64,000 bases of DNA from Leisingera daeponensis DSM 23529 (GTDB taxonomy: Bacteria > Pseudomonadota > Alphaproteobacteria > Rhodobacterales > Rhodobacteraceae): assembly GCF_000473145.1 (NCBI RefSeq), contig NZ_KI421500.1, positions 2,753,725 through 2,817,724 on the forward strand, in the 5' to 3' direction. The translations under genes were made by a program, and so were the position numbers. The notes beneath the pieces were generated by a model. That model was given only the letters and a program-made list of their open reading frames with translations, did no database searches and had not been told where the DNA came from. Positions 27,865 through 36,521 of the stretch are shown here, one piece after another (the first letter of the stretch is position 1; each line of letters begins with the position of its first letter).

Positions 27865-28593
27865 TCAGGGCGTCAGCGCCACTCTGCCCGCTTCCGTCAG
27901 CAGCCAGCAGTCGCGGCCTTCGAACACCGCGGCGCTGAGAGGGCGGCCGTAGCCGGCGCCGCTGTCGAGATTCACCCGGTTCCCCCGGTGCTCCGCCCGC
28001 CTGCCCGGGGTGTGGCCGTGCACCACCAGCCAGGGGTGGGCGCGCTCGTCGTTGAGGAACTCCTGGCGGATCCAGATCAGGTCGTCCTCGTTTTGGCTCT
28101 CCAGCGGCAGGCCGGGGCGGACGCCTGCGTGGACAAAAAGCAGCCCGCCTTCTTGGTGATAGGGTTTGAGGCGGGACAGAAAATCCAGATGCGCCTGCGG
28201 AACCGCGGCGCGGGCGCGGGCGTGGGTCTGGTAAATGCGGTCGCCGTCTTCCACCTCCACCCCATAGGACTGCAGCGTCTCAAGTCCGCCGATTTGCTCA
28301 TGCAGCCAGTGATAGCCGACCAGCAGGCGGGCGTCGTTGCGCGGGTACTCCTCCAGAAACATCGAGAACATCCGGTCGTGGTTGCCCTTGAGACAGATCC
28401 AGTCACGCCCCTCGGCCTGCCCCCGGGCGAGCCGTTCGAGCACACCGCTGCTGTCCGGGCCGCGGTCGGTGTAGTCGCCGAGGAAGACGATACGGGCGCC
28501 CTCGCCGCCGTCGGCCTCGATCCGGGCCAGCGCCTGGTCGAGCATCTCCAGCTGTCCGTGGATGTCTCCTATGGCGTAGAGGGGGGCGGTCAT
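27865..28593 (-). CDS. Metallophosphoesterase (PPP-type serine/threonine phosphatase or diadenosine tetraphosphatase-like)
   Basis: A 242-residue two-metal phosphoesterase. All five motifs are in order: GDIHG (residues 9-13), GDYTDRGPDS, GNHDRMF, HAGVRPGLPL and HGHTPGRRAE. The pattern fits the PPP group that includes bacterial Ser/Thr phosphatases and ApaH-like enzymes; the true substrate is open. ATG 28593 has AGGAG upstream; a longer frame to 28698 does not. Confidence 0.9.
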   Translation of the reverse strand: MTAPLYAIGDIHGQLEMLDQALARIEADGGEGARIVFLGDYTDRGPDSSGVLERLARGQAEGRDWICLKGNHDRMFSMFLEEYPRNDARLLVGYHWLHEQIGGLETLQSYGVEVEDGDRIYQTHARARAAVPQAHLDFLSRLKPYHQEGGLLFVHAGVRPGLPLESQNEDDLIWIRQEFLNDERAHPWLVVHGHTPGRRAEHRGNRVNLDSGAGYGRPLSAAVFEGRDCWLLTEAGRVALTP

Positions 28594-28747
28594 GGCGGCT
28601 CCTTTGTGCGGATCTGCCGGAGTGATGGCGCATTGCGCCGCGCGGCTCAACCCCGGGAATGCAGGTGCGCGGCTGGCAATCCGGACAAAGCGCGCCACGT
28701 TACTGGCATCGGCAGTTTGCCATCAAGCTGAACAGGGAGAGTTGGAG

Positions 28748-29146
28748 ATGGAGGGGATTGCGCGGTGGTTTATGCTGGCCGCGGTTGTGTCGGCGCTTGG
28801 CGGCATGATCTGGGGCATACAGATGTCGGCGAGCCAGGACCACCTGCTGTCGCCGGCCCATGGGCATCTGAACCTGCTGGGCTGGGTCAGCTGTTCGATC
28901 TATGCGTTTTATTACCACCTGCTGCCGGCCGCCGCCGGGGGCGCGCTGCCTCGTCTGCATCTGGGCGCGGCGCTGCTGGCGCTGGCGCTGCTGGTGCCGG
29001 GCATTCCGCTGGCCATCCAGGAGCGCGGCGAGGGGCTGGCGCAGGCGGGATCAGTGGCGGCGCTGTTGTCGATGCTGATCTTTGCCGCGGTTGTGCTGCG
29101 GCACCGGCCGGAAAAGGCAGTGTTTGCGCGCCAGAAGGGGCATTGA
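28748..29146 (+). CDS. Small four-helix membrane protein resembling part of a heme-copper oxidase subunit I
   Basis: A 132-residue inner-membrane protein with four predicted helices (about residues 5-27, 38-62, 68-90, 96-118). The second helix begins HGHLNLLGW and continues to AFYYHLLP, recalling CcoN/NorB-type oxidase subunit I, where HxHxxxLGW histidines bind metal. It is far too short to be an oxidase, and no partner subunits are nearby. Similar short proteins are known as uncharacterised membrane proteins. ATG 28748 follows GTTGGAG. Function unknown. Confidence 0.7.
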   Translation: MEGIARWFMLAAVVSALGGMIWGIQMSASQDHLLSPAHGHLNLLGWVSCSIYAFYYHLLPAAAGGALPRLHLGAALLALALLVPGIPLAIQERGEGLAQAGSVAALLSMLIFAAVVLRHRPEKAVFARQKGH

Positions 29147-29177
29147 AAAAGCCCCCGCAGCGGTGGCGGGGGCTTTT
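29147..29177. terminator. Bidirectional terminator between the membrane-protein gene and serA
   Basis: AAAAGCCCCCGC and GCGGGGGCTTTT form a perfect 12-bp stem with a 7-base loop, with T-runs on both strands; it separates two convergent genes. Confidence 0.92.
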
Positions 29178-29197
29178 GAGGTCTTGCGCAGGTCTGT

Positions 29198-30793
29198 TTA
29201 GACGACGTCGAACTCCAGCGGCTTGATCTGGTTGAACAGGCCGGTTTCGGCAAGCTTGGCGCGGATCTCAGCCGGGACGGGCTCATCCACGTAGAGCAGA
29301 GCGATGGCCTCGCCGCCGGCTTCGGCACGGCCCAGGGTGAAGTTTGCGATGTTGACGCCGTTGTCGCCCAGAGTTTGGCCCAGGGTGCCGATGATGCCCG
29401 GCACGTCCTCGTTGGTGGTGTAGAGCATATGCGCGCCCACATCCGCCTCGAGGTTGATGCCCTTGATCTGGATGAACCGCGGCTTGCCGTCGGAGAACAC
29501 GGTGCCCGCCACCGAGCGCTCGCGCTTGGAGGTGACGGCAGTCACCTTAATATAGCCATCAAAGGCACCGGATTTGTCCTGGTTGGTGGTGGAGATCTGG
29601 ATGCCGCGCTCCTTGGCCACCACCGGGGCGGAGACGAGGTTCACCTCGGGGTTGGAACGCTTCATGATGCCGGCGATCACCGCGCAGTTCAGCGCGTCCA
29701 GGTTCAGGCCGGCCGCCGCGCCGTCGTAGAGGATGTTGATCGCCTTGATCGGCTCGTCGGTCATCTGGCCGACGAAGCTGCCGAGGTGGTCGGCAAGCTT
29801 GATCCAGGGGCCCATGACCTTGGCTTCCTCAGCCGTCACCGACGGCATGTTGAGCGCGTTTTCAACCGCACCGGTCAGCAGGTAATTGGACATTTGCTCT
29901 GCCACCTGCAGGGCGACGTTTTCCTGCGCTTCGGTGGTGGCGGCGCCCAGGTGCGGGGTGCAGACCACGTTGGGCAGACCGAAGAGAGCGTTTTCCTTGG
30001 CCGGCTCCTCCGAGAAGACGTCGAAGGCGGCGCCGGCCACATGGCCGGAGGTCAGAAGCTCCGCCAGCGCGGCCTCATCCACCAAGCCGCCGCGGGCGCA
30101 GTTGATGATGCGCACGCCCTTCTTGGTCTTCTCCAGGTTTTCCTTGGACAGGATGTTGCGGGTCTGCTCGGTCAGCGGCACATGCAGGGTGATGAAGTCG
30201 GCGCGGGCGAGCAGCTCATCCAGCTCCACCTTTTCGACGCCCATCTTGTCAGCCTTTTCCTGGCTCAGATAGGGGTCATAGGCCACAACCTTCATCTTGA
30301 GGCCGCGGGCGCGATCGCAGACGATGCCGCCGATGTTGCCGGCGCCGATCACACCCAGGGTCTTGGCGGTCAGCTCCACGCCCATGAACTTGGACTTTTC
30401 CCACTTGCCGGCATGGGTGGAGGCGGAGGCCTCGGGCAGCTGGCGCGCCACCGCGAACATCATGGCGATGGCATGTTCGGCAGTGGTGATCATGTTGCCA
30501 AACGGTGTGTTCATGACAATGACGCCGCGCTTGGAGGCGGCTTCCCTGTCGATGTTGTCGGTGCCGATGCCGGCGCGGCCGATCACCTTGAGGTTATCGG
30601 CGTTCTCCAGGATCTTTTCCGTTACCTTGGTGGCGGAGCGGATGGCGAGGCCGTCATACTGGCCGATGATTTCCGCCAGTTTTTCCTTGTCCTTGCCCAC
30701 GTCGGGCAGGAAGTCGACGTCGATGCCGCGGTCGCGGAAGATCTGAACGGCGGCCTCAGACAGCTTGTCGGAGATGAGAACTTTGGGAGCCAT
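29198..30793 (-). CDS. serA: D-3-phosphoglycerate dehydrogenase (long form with ASB and ACT domains)
   Basis: A 531-residue enzyme for the first committed step of serine synthesis. The NAD loop GAGNIGG lies in the catalytic core with Arg (NCARGGLVDE), Glu (FDVFSEEP) and His (CTPHLGAATTEA). After residue 320 come the allosteric substrate-binding domain and a C-terminal ACT domain (about 455-531) starting VPGIIGTLGQTLGDNGVNIANF. This is the type I, serine-responsive layout. ATG 30793; the 73 extra open codons upstream lack homology. serC lies upstream on the same strand across a hairpin-rich gap. Confidence 0.98.
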   Translation of the reverse strand: MAPKVLISDKLSEAAVQIFRDRGIDVDFLPDVGKDKEKLAEIIGQYDGLAIRSATKVTEKILENADNLKVIGRAGIGTDNIDREAASKRGVIVMNTPFGNMITTAEHAIAMMFAVARQLPEASASTHAGKWEKSKFMGVELTAKTLGVIGAGNIGGIVCDRARGLKMKVVAYDPYLSQEKADKMGVEKVELDELLARADFITLHVPLTEQTRNILSKENLEKTKKGVRIINCARGGLVDEAALAELLTSGHVAGAAFDVFSEEPAKENALFGLPNVVCTPHLGAATTEAQENVALQVAEQMSNYLLTGAVENALNMPSVTAEEAKVMGPWIKLADHLGSFVGQMTDEPIKAINILYDGAAAGLNLDALNCAVIAGIMKRSNPEVNLVSAPVVAKERGIQISTTNQDKSGAFDGYIKVTAVTSKRERSVAGTVFSDGKPRFIQIKGINLEADVGAHMLYTTNEDVPGIIGTLGQTLGDNGVNIANFTLGRAEAGGEAIALLYVDEPVPAEIRAKLAETGLFNQIKPLEFDVV

Positions 30794-30849
30794 GATTGCG
30801 GTCCTTGTTGCGGGGGCCGTTGCGGCCGATTGTGCGAAGTTTTGTGCGA

Positions 30850-30956
30850 GGGCTGCGCCCGGCCCTGGGTGGGCGTGATGCGCCCTCCAGCCAAACCGAA
30901 GGTTCGCCTTCGGCAAAACGGGAGGGTCGGGCGCTGCCCGGCGGTACCGCCGGGCA
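30850..30956. repeat. Cluster of four or five hairpins in the serC-serA gap
   Basis: In 107 bases: GGGC-TGC-GCCC (30850-30860), GGGCG-TGATG-CGCCC (30871-30885), CCGAAGG-TTCG-CCTTCGG (30896-30913), CGGGC-GCT-GCCCG (30928-30940) and an overlapping perfect palindrome GCCCGGCGGTACCGCCGGGC (30936-30955, extended by one T/A pair). None has a T-tract, so mRNA processing or stability, or a repeat-derived origin, seems likelier than termination. Confidence 0.75.
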
Positions 30957-30966
30957 CAGGCGTTGT

Positions 30967-32121
30967 TCAGGCGGCTTCGGTCTGAGCCGCGATCTCGGCC
31001 TCGAAGGCCCATTTGATCCAGGGCATCAGCGCCGCCACGTCGGCAGCCTCAACTGTCCCGCCGCACCAGATGCGCAGTCCCGGAGGCGCGTCGCGGTAGG
31101 CGCCGATGTCATAGGCCACGCCTTCCGCTTCCAGACGCTTGGCCACGGCCTTGGCAAAGACGGCGCCGTCCTGGATGCGCTCATCGGTGAACTTGAGGCA
31201 GACGCTGGTGTTGGAGCGGTATTCCGGCTGTTCCGCCAGGAAGGCAATCCAAGGGTTGTCCTGCACAAAGCTTTGCACCGCGGCCAGGTTGGCGTAGGCG
31301 CGTTCGCGCAGGCCTTCCATCCCGCCCACCGAGCGGGCCCAGTCCAGCGCCAGAAGGTAGTCCTCCACCGCCAGCATCGAGGGCGTGTTGATGGTCTCGC
31401 CCTTGAAAATCCCTTCGATCAGCTTGCCGCCCTTGGTCAGGCGGAAGATTTTCGGCAGCGGCCAGGCTGGGGTGTAGCTTTCCAGCCGTTCGACCGCGCG
31501 GGGGCTGAGGATGATCATGCCGTGCGCCGCTTCGCCGCCCAGCACCTTCTGCCAGGAGAACGTGGTCACATCCAGCTTGTCCCAGGGCAGATGCTGCGCA
31601 AAGGCCGCGGAGGTCGCGTCGCAGATCGTCAGCCCTTCGCGGTCCGCCGGGATCCAGTCGCCGTTGGGTACGCGCACGCCGGAGGTGGTGCCGTTCCAGG
31701 TGAAAACAACGTCATTGGTGAAATCGACGGTGCCCAGGTCCACGATCCGGCCGTAATCGGCGGTCTTGACGGTGGCGTCCAGCTTGAGCTGTTTCACAAC
31801 GTCGGTGACCCAGCCGGAGCCGAAGCTTTCCCAGGCCAGCATCTCGGTGCCGCGGGCGCCCAGCAGGTTCCACATCGCCATTTCCACCGCGCCGGTGTCC
31901 GAGGCCGGCACAATGCCGATTTTGTAGTCTGCGGGAATGTCCAGGATCTCGCGGGTGCCCTCGATCGCCGCCTTCAGCTTCTCCTTGCCAACCGCAGCGC
32001 GGTGCGAGCGGCCCAGCGGCGCGCCGGCAAGTTTCGACAGGTCAAAGACGGGAGGTTTGGCGCAGGGGCCCGAAGAAAAACGCGGATTGACCGGCCGCGA
32101 TGCCGGTTGTGCAATAGCCAT
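30967..32121 (-). CDS. serC: Phosphoserine aminotransferase
   Basis: A 384-residue class V PLP aminotransferase that makes O-phosphoserine from 3-phosphohydroxypyruvate and glutamate. The cofactor Lys is in [16 protein letters not shown], with the preceding ICDATSAAF; the N-terminus ([16 protein letters not shown]) is that of the alphaproteobacterial SerC branch. ATG 32121 has GGAAGGA; the longer frame is not preferred. It is upstream of serA and divergent from serB. Confidence 0.97.
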   Translation of the reverse strand: MAIAQPASRPVNPRFSSGPCAKPPVFDLSKLAGAPLGRSHRAAVGKEKLKAAIEGTREILDIPADYKIGIVPASDTGAVEMAMWNLLGARGTEMLAWESFGSGWVTDVVKQLKLDATVKTADYGRIVDLGTVDFTNDVVFTWNGTTSGVRVPNGDWIPADREGLTICDATSAAFAQHLPWDKLDVTTFSWQKVLGGEAAHGMIILSPRAVERLESYTPAWPLPKIFRLTKGGKLIEGIFKGETINTPSMLAVEDYLLALDWARSVGGMEGLRERAYANLAAVQSFVQDNPWIAFLAEQPEYRSNTSVCLKFTDERIQDGAVFAKAVAKRLEAEGVAYDIGAYRDAPPGLRIWCGGTVEAADVAALMPWIKWAFEAEIAAQTEAA

Positions 32122-32401
32122 AAATGCTATCCTTCCAGATAAGCGCCCCTCGTTGGGGAGGGGTGTCCCGGGTACAGAGCTAGGCTGCTGCAGCGCGGCA
32201 TGCAACAGAAAAAATCAGAAGAATGCGGCTGTTGGGATGTTTTTTGCGACATGATTTTCCACCATCGGAAACAGCCACCCTGAAATGGCGAACAGGACCG
32301 CTCCTTATGACGCCTCCGGTTTTGAACGGCTTTTTGCCATCTGGCCGATGCCCGGGCGGCCCGCTATGAGAAAGGGAATCCTGAGGAAACGGAGCCTGCC
32401 G

Positions 32402-33277
32402 ATGTTTGTTGCCAGCCTGATCTGCAATCCAGCCAGCCCGGTGCTGGAGCCCGCCCTGCCCGAATCACTGCGCAATGCCTGGGGCGGCGGCGAGGCCATC
32501 TGGCTGGCCCCGGGCGTCGCGGCCGAGTTTGCGCTGGAGCAGATGCCGGACAACCGCTGGCAGGTCTGGGAGGATTTGCAGCAGATGGGTGTGGATCTGG
32601 TGATCCAGCCCGCCGACGGACGTAAGAAGAAGATGCTGCTGGCCGACATGGATTCGACCATGATCCAGCAGGAATGCATCGACGAGCTGGCCGAGGAAGC
32701 GGGTGTTGGCGCGCGGGTCAAGGACATCACCGCACGGGCAATGAACGGCGAGCTGGATTTCGAGGGCGCGCTGATCGAGCGGGTCGGGCTGCTGCAGGGG
32801 CTGCCGGAGACGGTAATCGGCAAGGTTCTGGACGAGCGCATCACCCTGATGCCGGGCGGCAGGCAGCTGCTGTCGGTGATGAAGGCAAATGGCGCGTATG
32901 CGGCGCTGGTGTCGGGCGGGTTCACGGCCTTCACCTCCAGGGTGGCGGCGGAGCTGGGCTTTGACGAGAACCGGGCCAACACGCTGCTGACGGAAGGCGG
33001 CAGGCTGACCGGCGAAGCGGCGCGGCCGATCCTGGGCCGCGAGGCCAAGGTGGAAGCGCTGGAGCAGATCACCGCCCGGCTGGGAATCGGCGAGGCGGAT
33101 GTGATCGCGGTGGGCGACGGTGCCAACGACCTGGGCATGCTGAAACGCGCAGGCGCAGGCGTCGCGCTGCACGCCAAACCTTCGGTGGCGGCGGAATGCG
33201 ATATCCGCATCAATCACGGCGACTTGACGGCGCTTCTGTATATCCAGGGCTATTCCGAGGCCGATATCAAAAGCTGA
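32402..33277 (+). CDS. serB: Phosphoserine phosphatase
   Basis: A 291-residue HAD-family enzyme for the last step of serine synthesis. The nucleophile box LLADMDSTMI is at about residues 79-88, the Ser motif in ALVSGGFTAF, the Lys in REAKVEAL and the acidic motif in AVGDGANDLGML. The N-terminal 75 residues form the regulatory ACT-like part of this family. The frame is open 39 codons upstream, but MFVASLICNPA is the conserved start. It completes serA/serC across a divergent promoter region. Confidence 0.97.
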   Translation: MFVASLICNPASPVLEPALPESLRNAWGGGEAIWLAPGVAAEFALEQMPDNRWQVWEDLQQMGVDLVIQPADGRKKKMLLADMDSTMIQQECIDELAEEAGVGARVKDITARAMNGELDFEGALIERVGLLQGLPETVIGKVLDERITLMPGGRQLLSVMKANGAYAALVSGGFTAFTSRVAAELGFDENRANTLLTEGGRLTGEAARPILGREAKVEALEQITARLGIGEADVIAVGDGANDLGMLKRAGAGVALHAKPSVAAECDIRINHGDLTALLYIQGYSEADIKS

Positions 33278-33280
33278 GCC

Positions 33281-33490
33281 CGTTCCAGGGGCCGCAGTCC
33301 GGGGCACTCCCGCGCCCGCAGGTGCGGCTGCTGGCGCAACCACCCCTTGGCGGCCTTGGGCCCGGCGCTGCGCACCTGCGCAGCGCCGGGCCCAACGGGA
33401 GGAGGCCTGTTCGCAGAACAGGCTGACGACAGGCGGGAGCCCCCTGTTCTTCGGCAGGGCCGCAAGGGCCGCGGACCTTGCGGCCCTGCA
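33281..33490. repeat. Hairpin cluster downstream of serB with a 40-base near-perfect palindrome
   Basis: The centrepiece (33356-33395) has 19-base perfectly complementary arms separated by CC; the left arm is TTGGGCCCGGCGCTGCGCA. Then CCTGTTC-GCA-GAACAGG (33406-33422) and CAGGGCCGCAAGG / CCTTGCGGCCCTG (33455-33488; 13-bp perfect stem, 8-base loop). No gene is present in 33278-33543. The hairpins would halt or protect serB mRNA and insulate the ArsR promoter. Confidence 0.8.
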
Positions 33491-33511
33491 ACGGAGTAGA
33501 TTTAACACTTT

Positions 33512-33538
33512 CATTATTTAACAAATGCGTTAATAATG
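33512..33538. promoter_or_regulatory. AT-rich inverted repeat, candidate ArsR operator and promoter
   Basis: CATTATTTAAC and GTTAATAATG flank a 6-base centre; the arms pair except for one extra T. It lies 6 bases before the ArsR start in an otherwise GC-rich region. ArsR-family repressors commonly bind such imperfect AT-rich dyads over their own promoter, so autoregulation is the natural reading. Confidence 0.55.
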
Positions 33539-33543
33539 AGCCC

Positions 33544-33864
33544 ATGAACCCGCTTCTGAAATCTTTTGCAGCCCTGTCGGACGAAACCCGCATGTCGATT
33601 GTCGACCAGCTGATCACCCAAGGCGAACTGCCGGCGGGCGACCTGGCGCCGGGGGCATCCATTTCGGGGCCGGCCATCTCGCGCCATCTGAAGGTGCTGC
33701 GCGAGGCCGGACTGGTGACTCAGCGCGCCGATGGCCCAAGGCGGCTCTATTCCGCCCGGCCTGAGGGCCTCAGACTGATTGCCGAGTGGACCCAATCCCG
33801 CAAAGGGTTCTGGGACGGCAGCCTGGACCGGCTGGAGGCGGCCCTGAGGGAGGACGGCGCATGA
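33544..33864 (+). CDS. ArsR-family winged-helix regulator
   Basis: A 106-residue HTH protein: KSFAALSDETRMSIVDQL at the start, recognition helix in SGPAISRHLKVLREAGLV and wing RRLYSARPEG. It lacks the metal-binding cysteine motif (ELCVCDL) of arsenic sensors and belongs to the group paired with SRPBCC proteins. The stop overlaps the next gene (ATGA). An AT-rich dyad just upstream is its probable operator. Start ATG 33544. Confidence 0.92.
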   Translation: MNPLLKSFAALSDETRMSIVDQLITQGELPAGDLAPGASISGPAISRHLKVLREAGLVTQRADGPRRLYSARPEGLRLIAEWTQSRKGFWDGSLDRLEAALREDGA

Positions 33865-34298
33865 GCGATCTGCAGTTGCAACGGATCTTCCCGGTCAGCC
33901 CGGAGACATTGTTCGATTGGGTGACCACGCCGGACAAGCTGCTGAGATGGTGGGGGCCGGAAGGCGTCAGCATTCCGGAGCACGATCTGGATCTCAGCCG
34001 CACCGGGCCGTGGCATTCCGTCATGCAGAACAGAGACGGGCAGCGGTTCCATGTTTCCGGTCAGGTAACCCATGTGGATGCGCCGAAATCCGTCGGCTTT
34101 ACCTGGGCTTGGCACGATGAGGACGGCAGCCGCGGCGCCGAGAGCCATGTGACCTTTACCGTCGCCGTCGCCGGAGACGGCGCCATGCTGCTGATTGACC
34201 ACCGCGATCTGGGCGATGACGGAATTGCCGAGCGCCATGACGAGGGCTGGACCTCGACCCTGCGCAAGCTGGGGGCTCAGCTCACCGCAGATGCCTGA
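33861..34298 (+). CDS. SRPBCC (AHSA1-like) domain protein
   Basis: A 145-residue protein of the START/Bet-v1 fold: FPVSPETLFDWVTTPDKLLRWW at the N-terminus and HDEGWTSTLRKLGAQL at the end. AHSA1-type proteins of this kind are regularly coded in one operon with an ArsR regulator; their ligand is unknown. It overlaps arsR by 4 bases and is followed 33 bases later by a YCII-like gene. Confidence 0.88.
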   Translation: MSDLQLQRIFPVSPETLFDWVTTPDKLLRWWGPEGVSIPEHDLDLSRTGPWHSVMQNRDGQRFHVSGQVTHVDAPKSVGFTWAWHDEDGSRGAESHVTFTVAVAGDGAMLLIDHRDLGDDGIAERHDEGWTSTLRKLGAQLTADA

Positions 34299-34331
34299 CG
34301 CGCATTTCACCGCAACCAAGGGAGAAGACCG

Positions 34332-34652
34332 ATGCCAGAGTTCATTTTTGTCTACCACGGCGGCAAGACCCCGGAGAGCGAGGAGGAAGGCGCCAAGGTG
34401 ATGGAATCCTGGAAGAGCTGGATGGGCTCGATGGGGGACGCGCTGAAGGTGCCGGGCGCGCCGGTGGGCATGTCCAAGACAGTCAGCGCCGGCGGCGTCG
34501 CGGACAATGGCGGCGCCAATCCGGTTTCGGGCTATTCGGTTGTGCAGGCGGCCAGCCAGGACGAGGCCTGCGAGATGGCCAAGGGCTGCCCGATGGTGGC
34601 GGACGGCAGCGGCTCGGTCGAAGTTGCCGAAATCATCGAGATGGAGATGTAA
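34332..34652 (+). CDS. YCII-related domain protein
   Basis: A 106-residue ferredoxin-like-fold protein. EFIFVYHGGKTPESEEEG at the start and GYSVVQAASQDEACEMAKGCPMV in the middle are typical of the YCII/DGPF family often linked to SRPBCC and ArsR genes. No enzyme activity can be assigned. It is the third gene of the operon and is followed by a strong terminator. Confidence 0.85.
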   Translation: MPEFIFVYHGGKTPESEEEGAKVMESWKSWMGSMGDALKVPGAPVGMSKTVSAGGVADNGGANPVSGYSVVQAASQDEACEMAKGCPMVADGSGSVEVAEIIEMEM

Positions 34653-34654
34653 GA

Positions 34655-34683
34655 AAATGCCCCGGTTCAGCGCCGGGGCATTT
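34655..34683. terminator. Bidirectional terminator between the YCII gene and the asparaginase gene
   Basis: AAATGCCCCGG and CCGGGGCATTT form an 11-bp perfect stem with a 7-base loop between two convergent genes. Confidence 0.88.
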
Positions 34684-34709
34684 GATTTCAGAACAGCGGC
34701 GCCGCTGCC

Positions 34710-35711
34710 TTATTGGAACAGCAGCTCCGCCGCGGGACGGATTGCGCCGCATTCCAGCCCGCGGCGGCTGTAGAGCGTCTTGTTCATGTACTTGCGGGTC
34801 TCCGGGTGATCTGCGTCCAGCACGCCGAGGCTGACCAGCAGCGCCGCAATCGCGCATTCGCTGGCACGGGTGGCGCCGTCGGCGATCTTCAGCGCAACAC
34901 CCAGCTTCTGTTCCGGCAGGATGGCGATGAACACCGCCTCGGCGCCGGTCTTGATCGCCACCTTACCGCCCATCGCGCGCATCAGGTTCGTGCAGCAACG
35001 GGTTTCGCCGGCCACCAGTTCGGGATGCGCGGTCATCGCGGCGACCAGTTGCTGCGCCGCCTCTGAGGCGCGGCCGGAGCGGTCAGCCGCGCTGGCAAAC
35101 CAAGCCATTGAACGCGCCAGCCCGGTGACGGTGGTGGCAAAGTTCGGCGCTGAGCAGCCGTCGATGCCATAGCCCGGGCTGTCCTGGCCGGTGGTTTCCT
35201 CAAACGCCGCAAGGCAGGCCTGCTGCACCGGGTGGTCCACCTCAATGTACTCTGCGCCGCCGCCCAGATACTGATTCAGGGTCAGGAAGCCTGCGTGCTT
35301 GCCGGAGCAGTTGTTGTGCACCTGGCAGGGGCTGCTGTCAGACTTGATCAGCTCGTTGCGGGCCGGGATGTCATCCGGCAACTGCGGGCCGCAGCGGAAA
35401 TCATCGTCCTTCAGCCCCAGCTGGCCGAGCCAGGCATTGACCCGGTCCGTATGGATGTGCGCGCCGTTGTGGGAGGCGCAGGCCAGCGCCAGCTGCTCGG
35501 ACGTGAGGCCGTAGCGCGCGGCGGCGCCGGAGGTGATCAGCGGCAGCGCCTGGATCATCTTGGCAGAGCTGCGCGGGTAGATCACCGCATCGGGGTCGCC
35601 CCAGCTGCGCACCACCTGCCCGGAGGCATCGCAGATGACAGCATGGCCCAGGTGCAGGCTTTCCAGCAGCGGTCCGCGCCAGACTTCAGCCATGGGCACA
35701 GGATTCGGCAT
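34710..35711 (-). CDS. L-asparaginase of the Rhizobium etli (AnsA, thermolabile) type
   Basis: A 333-residue protein of the PF06089 asparaginase group, unrelated in sequence to E. coli AnsA/AnsB. Family boxes seen: YPRSSAKMIQALPLI with the Ser-x-x-Lys pair, ACASHNGAHIH, VHNNCSGKHAGFL and YGIDGCSAPNF, whose Cys and Ser/Lys residues line the active site in the R. etli enzyme. ATG 35711 has AGGGGAGA. It should release ammonia from asparagine in the cytosol. It is divergent from the IalB gene. Confidence 0.92.
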   Translation of the reverse strand: MPNPVPMAEVWRGPLLESLHLGHAVICDASGQVVRSWGDPDAVIYPRSSAKMIQALPLITSGAAARYGLTSEQLALACASHNGAHIHTDRVNAWLGQLGLKDDDFRCGPQLPDDIPARNELIKSDSSPCQVHNNCSGKHAGFLTLNQYLGGGAEYIEVDHPVQQACLAAFEETTGQDSPGYGIDGCSAPNFATTVTGLARSMAWFASAADRSGRASEAAQQLVAAMTAHPELVAGETRCCTNLMRAMGGKVAIKTGAEAVFIAILPEQKLGVALKIADGATRASECAIAALLVSLGVLDADHPETRKYMNKTLYSRRGLECGAIRPAAELLFQ

Positions 35712-35892
35712 GATCTCTCCCCTTATGTTTTGTTGGCGAAATCCTGCCAAAACGCACTTTCGCCCGTGGTGCTTGTTACGTTAGTGTGGTTGTGTAGCGC
35801 AAGCGAGGGGATCGGGACCAGACAGCGGATGAAACGCTGCGGGCCCTTTGCTTGGTTTTTGAGGTAAAAGAACAGTCTTGGAGTCGGGACAA

Positions 35893-36423
35893 ATGGCATT
35901 GAAACTCGCCCGCGTGGCTGCGGGCCTGTGTCTGGCAGCATTGGCAACCACCGCATCTGCGCAGGAAACGTCGAACAACAGGGTTGCGGCCAAGGTCGAT
36001 TGGAGCGTCTTCGAGGGCAATGACCCGAATGAATGCTGGGGCGTGTCGGCTCCGAAGGAAACCGTGAACACCCGCGACGGCCGCGTAGTGGCGGTGCGCC
36101 GCAGCGAGATCCAGCTGTTCGTCACCTACCGCGCGGACGCCACCCCCAAGGGCGAGGTGAGCTTTACCGGCGGCTATCCGTTTGCGCCGGGCTCCACCGT
36201 CAATATGGCGATCGGCGACTCCGAATTCGAGCTGTTCACCGAGGGCGAATGGGCCTGGCCGGCCACCCCTGCGGATGACGCCAAGATCATCACCGCGATG
36301 AAGCGCGGTTCTGATGCCGTGCTGACCGCGCGGTCCGCTCGCGGCACCCAGACCCAGGATACTTTCTCGCTGCTGGGCTTTACCGCCGCGGTGGAAGACG
36401 CCGAGAAACGCTGCAGCAAGTAA
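35893..36423 (+). CDS. Invasion-associated locus B (IalB) family periplasmic protein
   Basis: A 176-residue secreted protein: signal peptide of about 23 residues (cleavage after ASA), then an IalB-like domain with WSVFEGNDPNECWGVSAP, a central VSFTGGYPFAPGS and the terminal Cys pair (Cys near 48 and near the C-terminus). The name comes from Bartonella; in free-living Rhodobacterales the role is unknown. The frame opens at TTG 35878; ATG 35893 is preferred. Confidence 0.87.
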   Translation: MALKLARVAAGLCLAALATTASAQETSNNRVAAKVDWSVFEGNDPNECWGVSAPKETVNTRDGRVVAVRRSEIQLFVTYRADATPKGEVSFTGGYPFAPGSTVNMAIGDSEFELFTEGEWAWPATPADDAKIITAMKRGSDAVLTARSARGTQTQDTFSLLGFTAAVEDAEKRCSK

Positions 36424-36448
36424 GCGCTGACCAGACGGTCCGTCAGCA

Positions 36449-36476
36449 AACCCCGGCCCGCGCCGGGGTTTTCTTG
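36449..36476 (+). terminator. Rho-independent terminator of the IalB gene
   Basis: AACCCCGGC / GCCGGGGTT (9-bp perfect stem, 4-base loop) followed by TTTCTTG. Confidence 0.88.
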
Positions 36477-36521
36477 TTTAAAAGCCGTGAGGAGCGTAGA
36501 ATGCGGCAGGAGGTGCCTGCC

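Noticed and set aside
29375..30985. A 536-codon plus-strand frame over serA
   Set aside because: Antisense shadow; the serA motifs are unambiguous.
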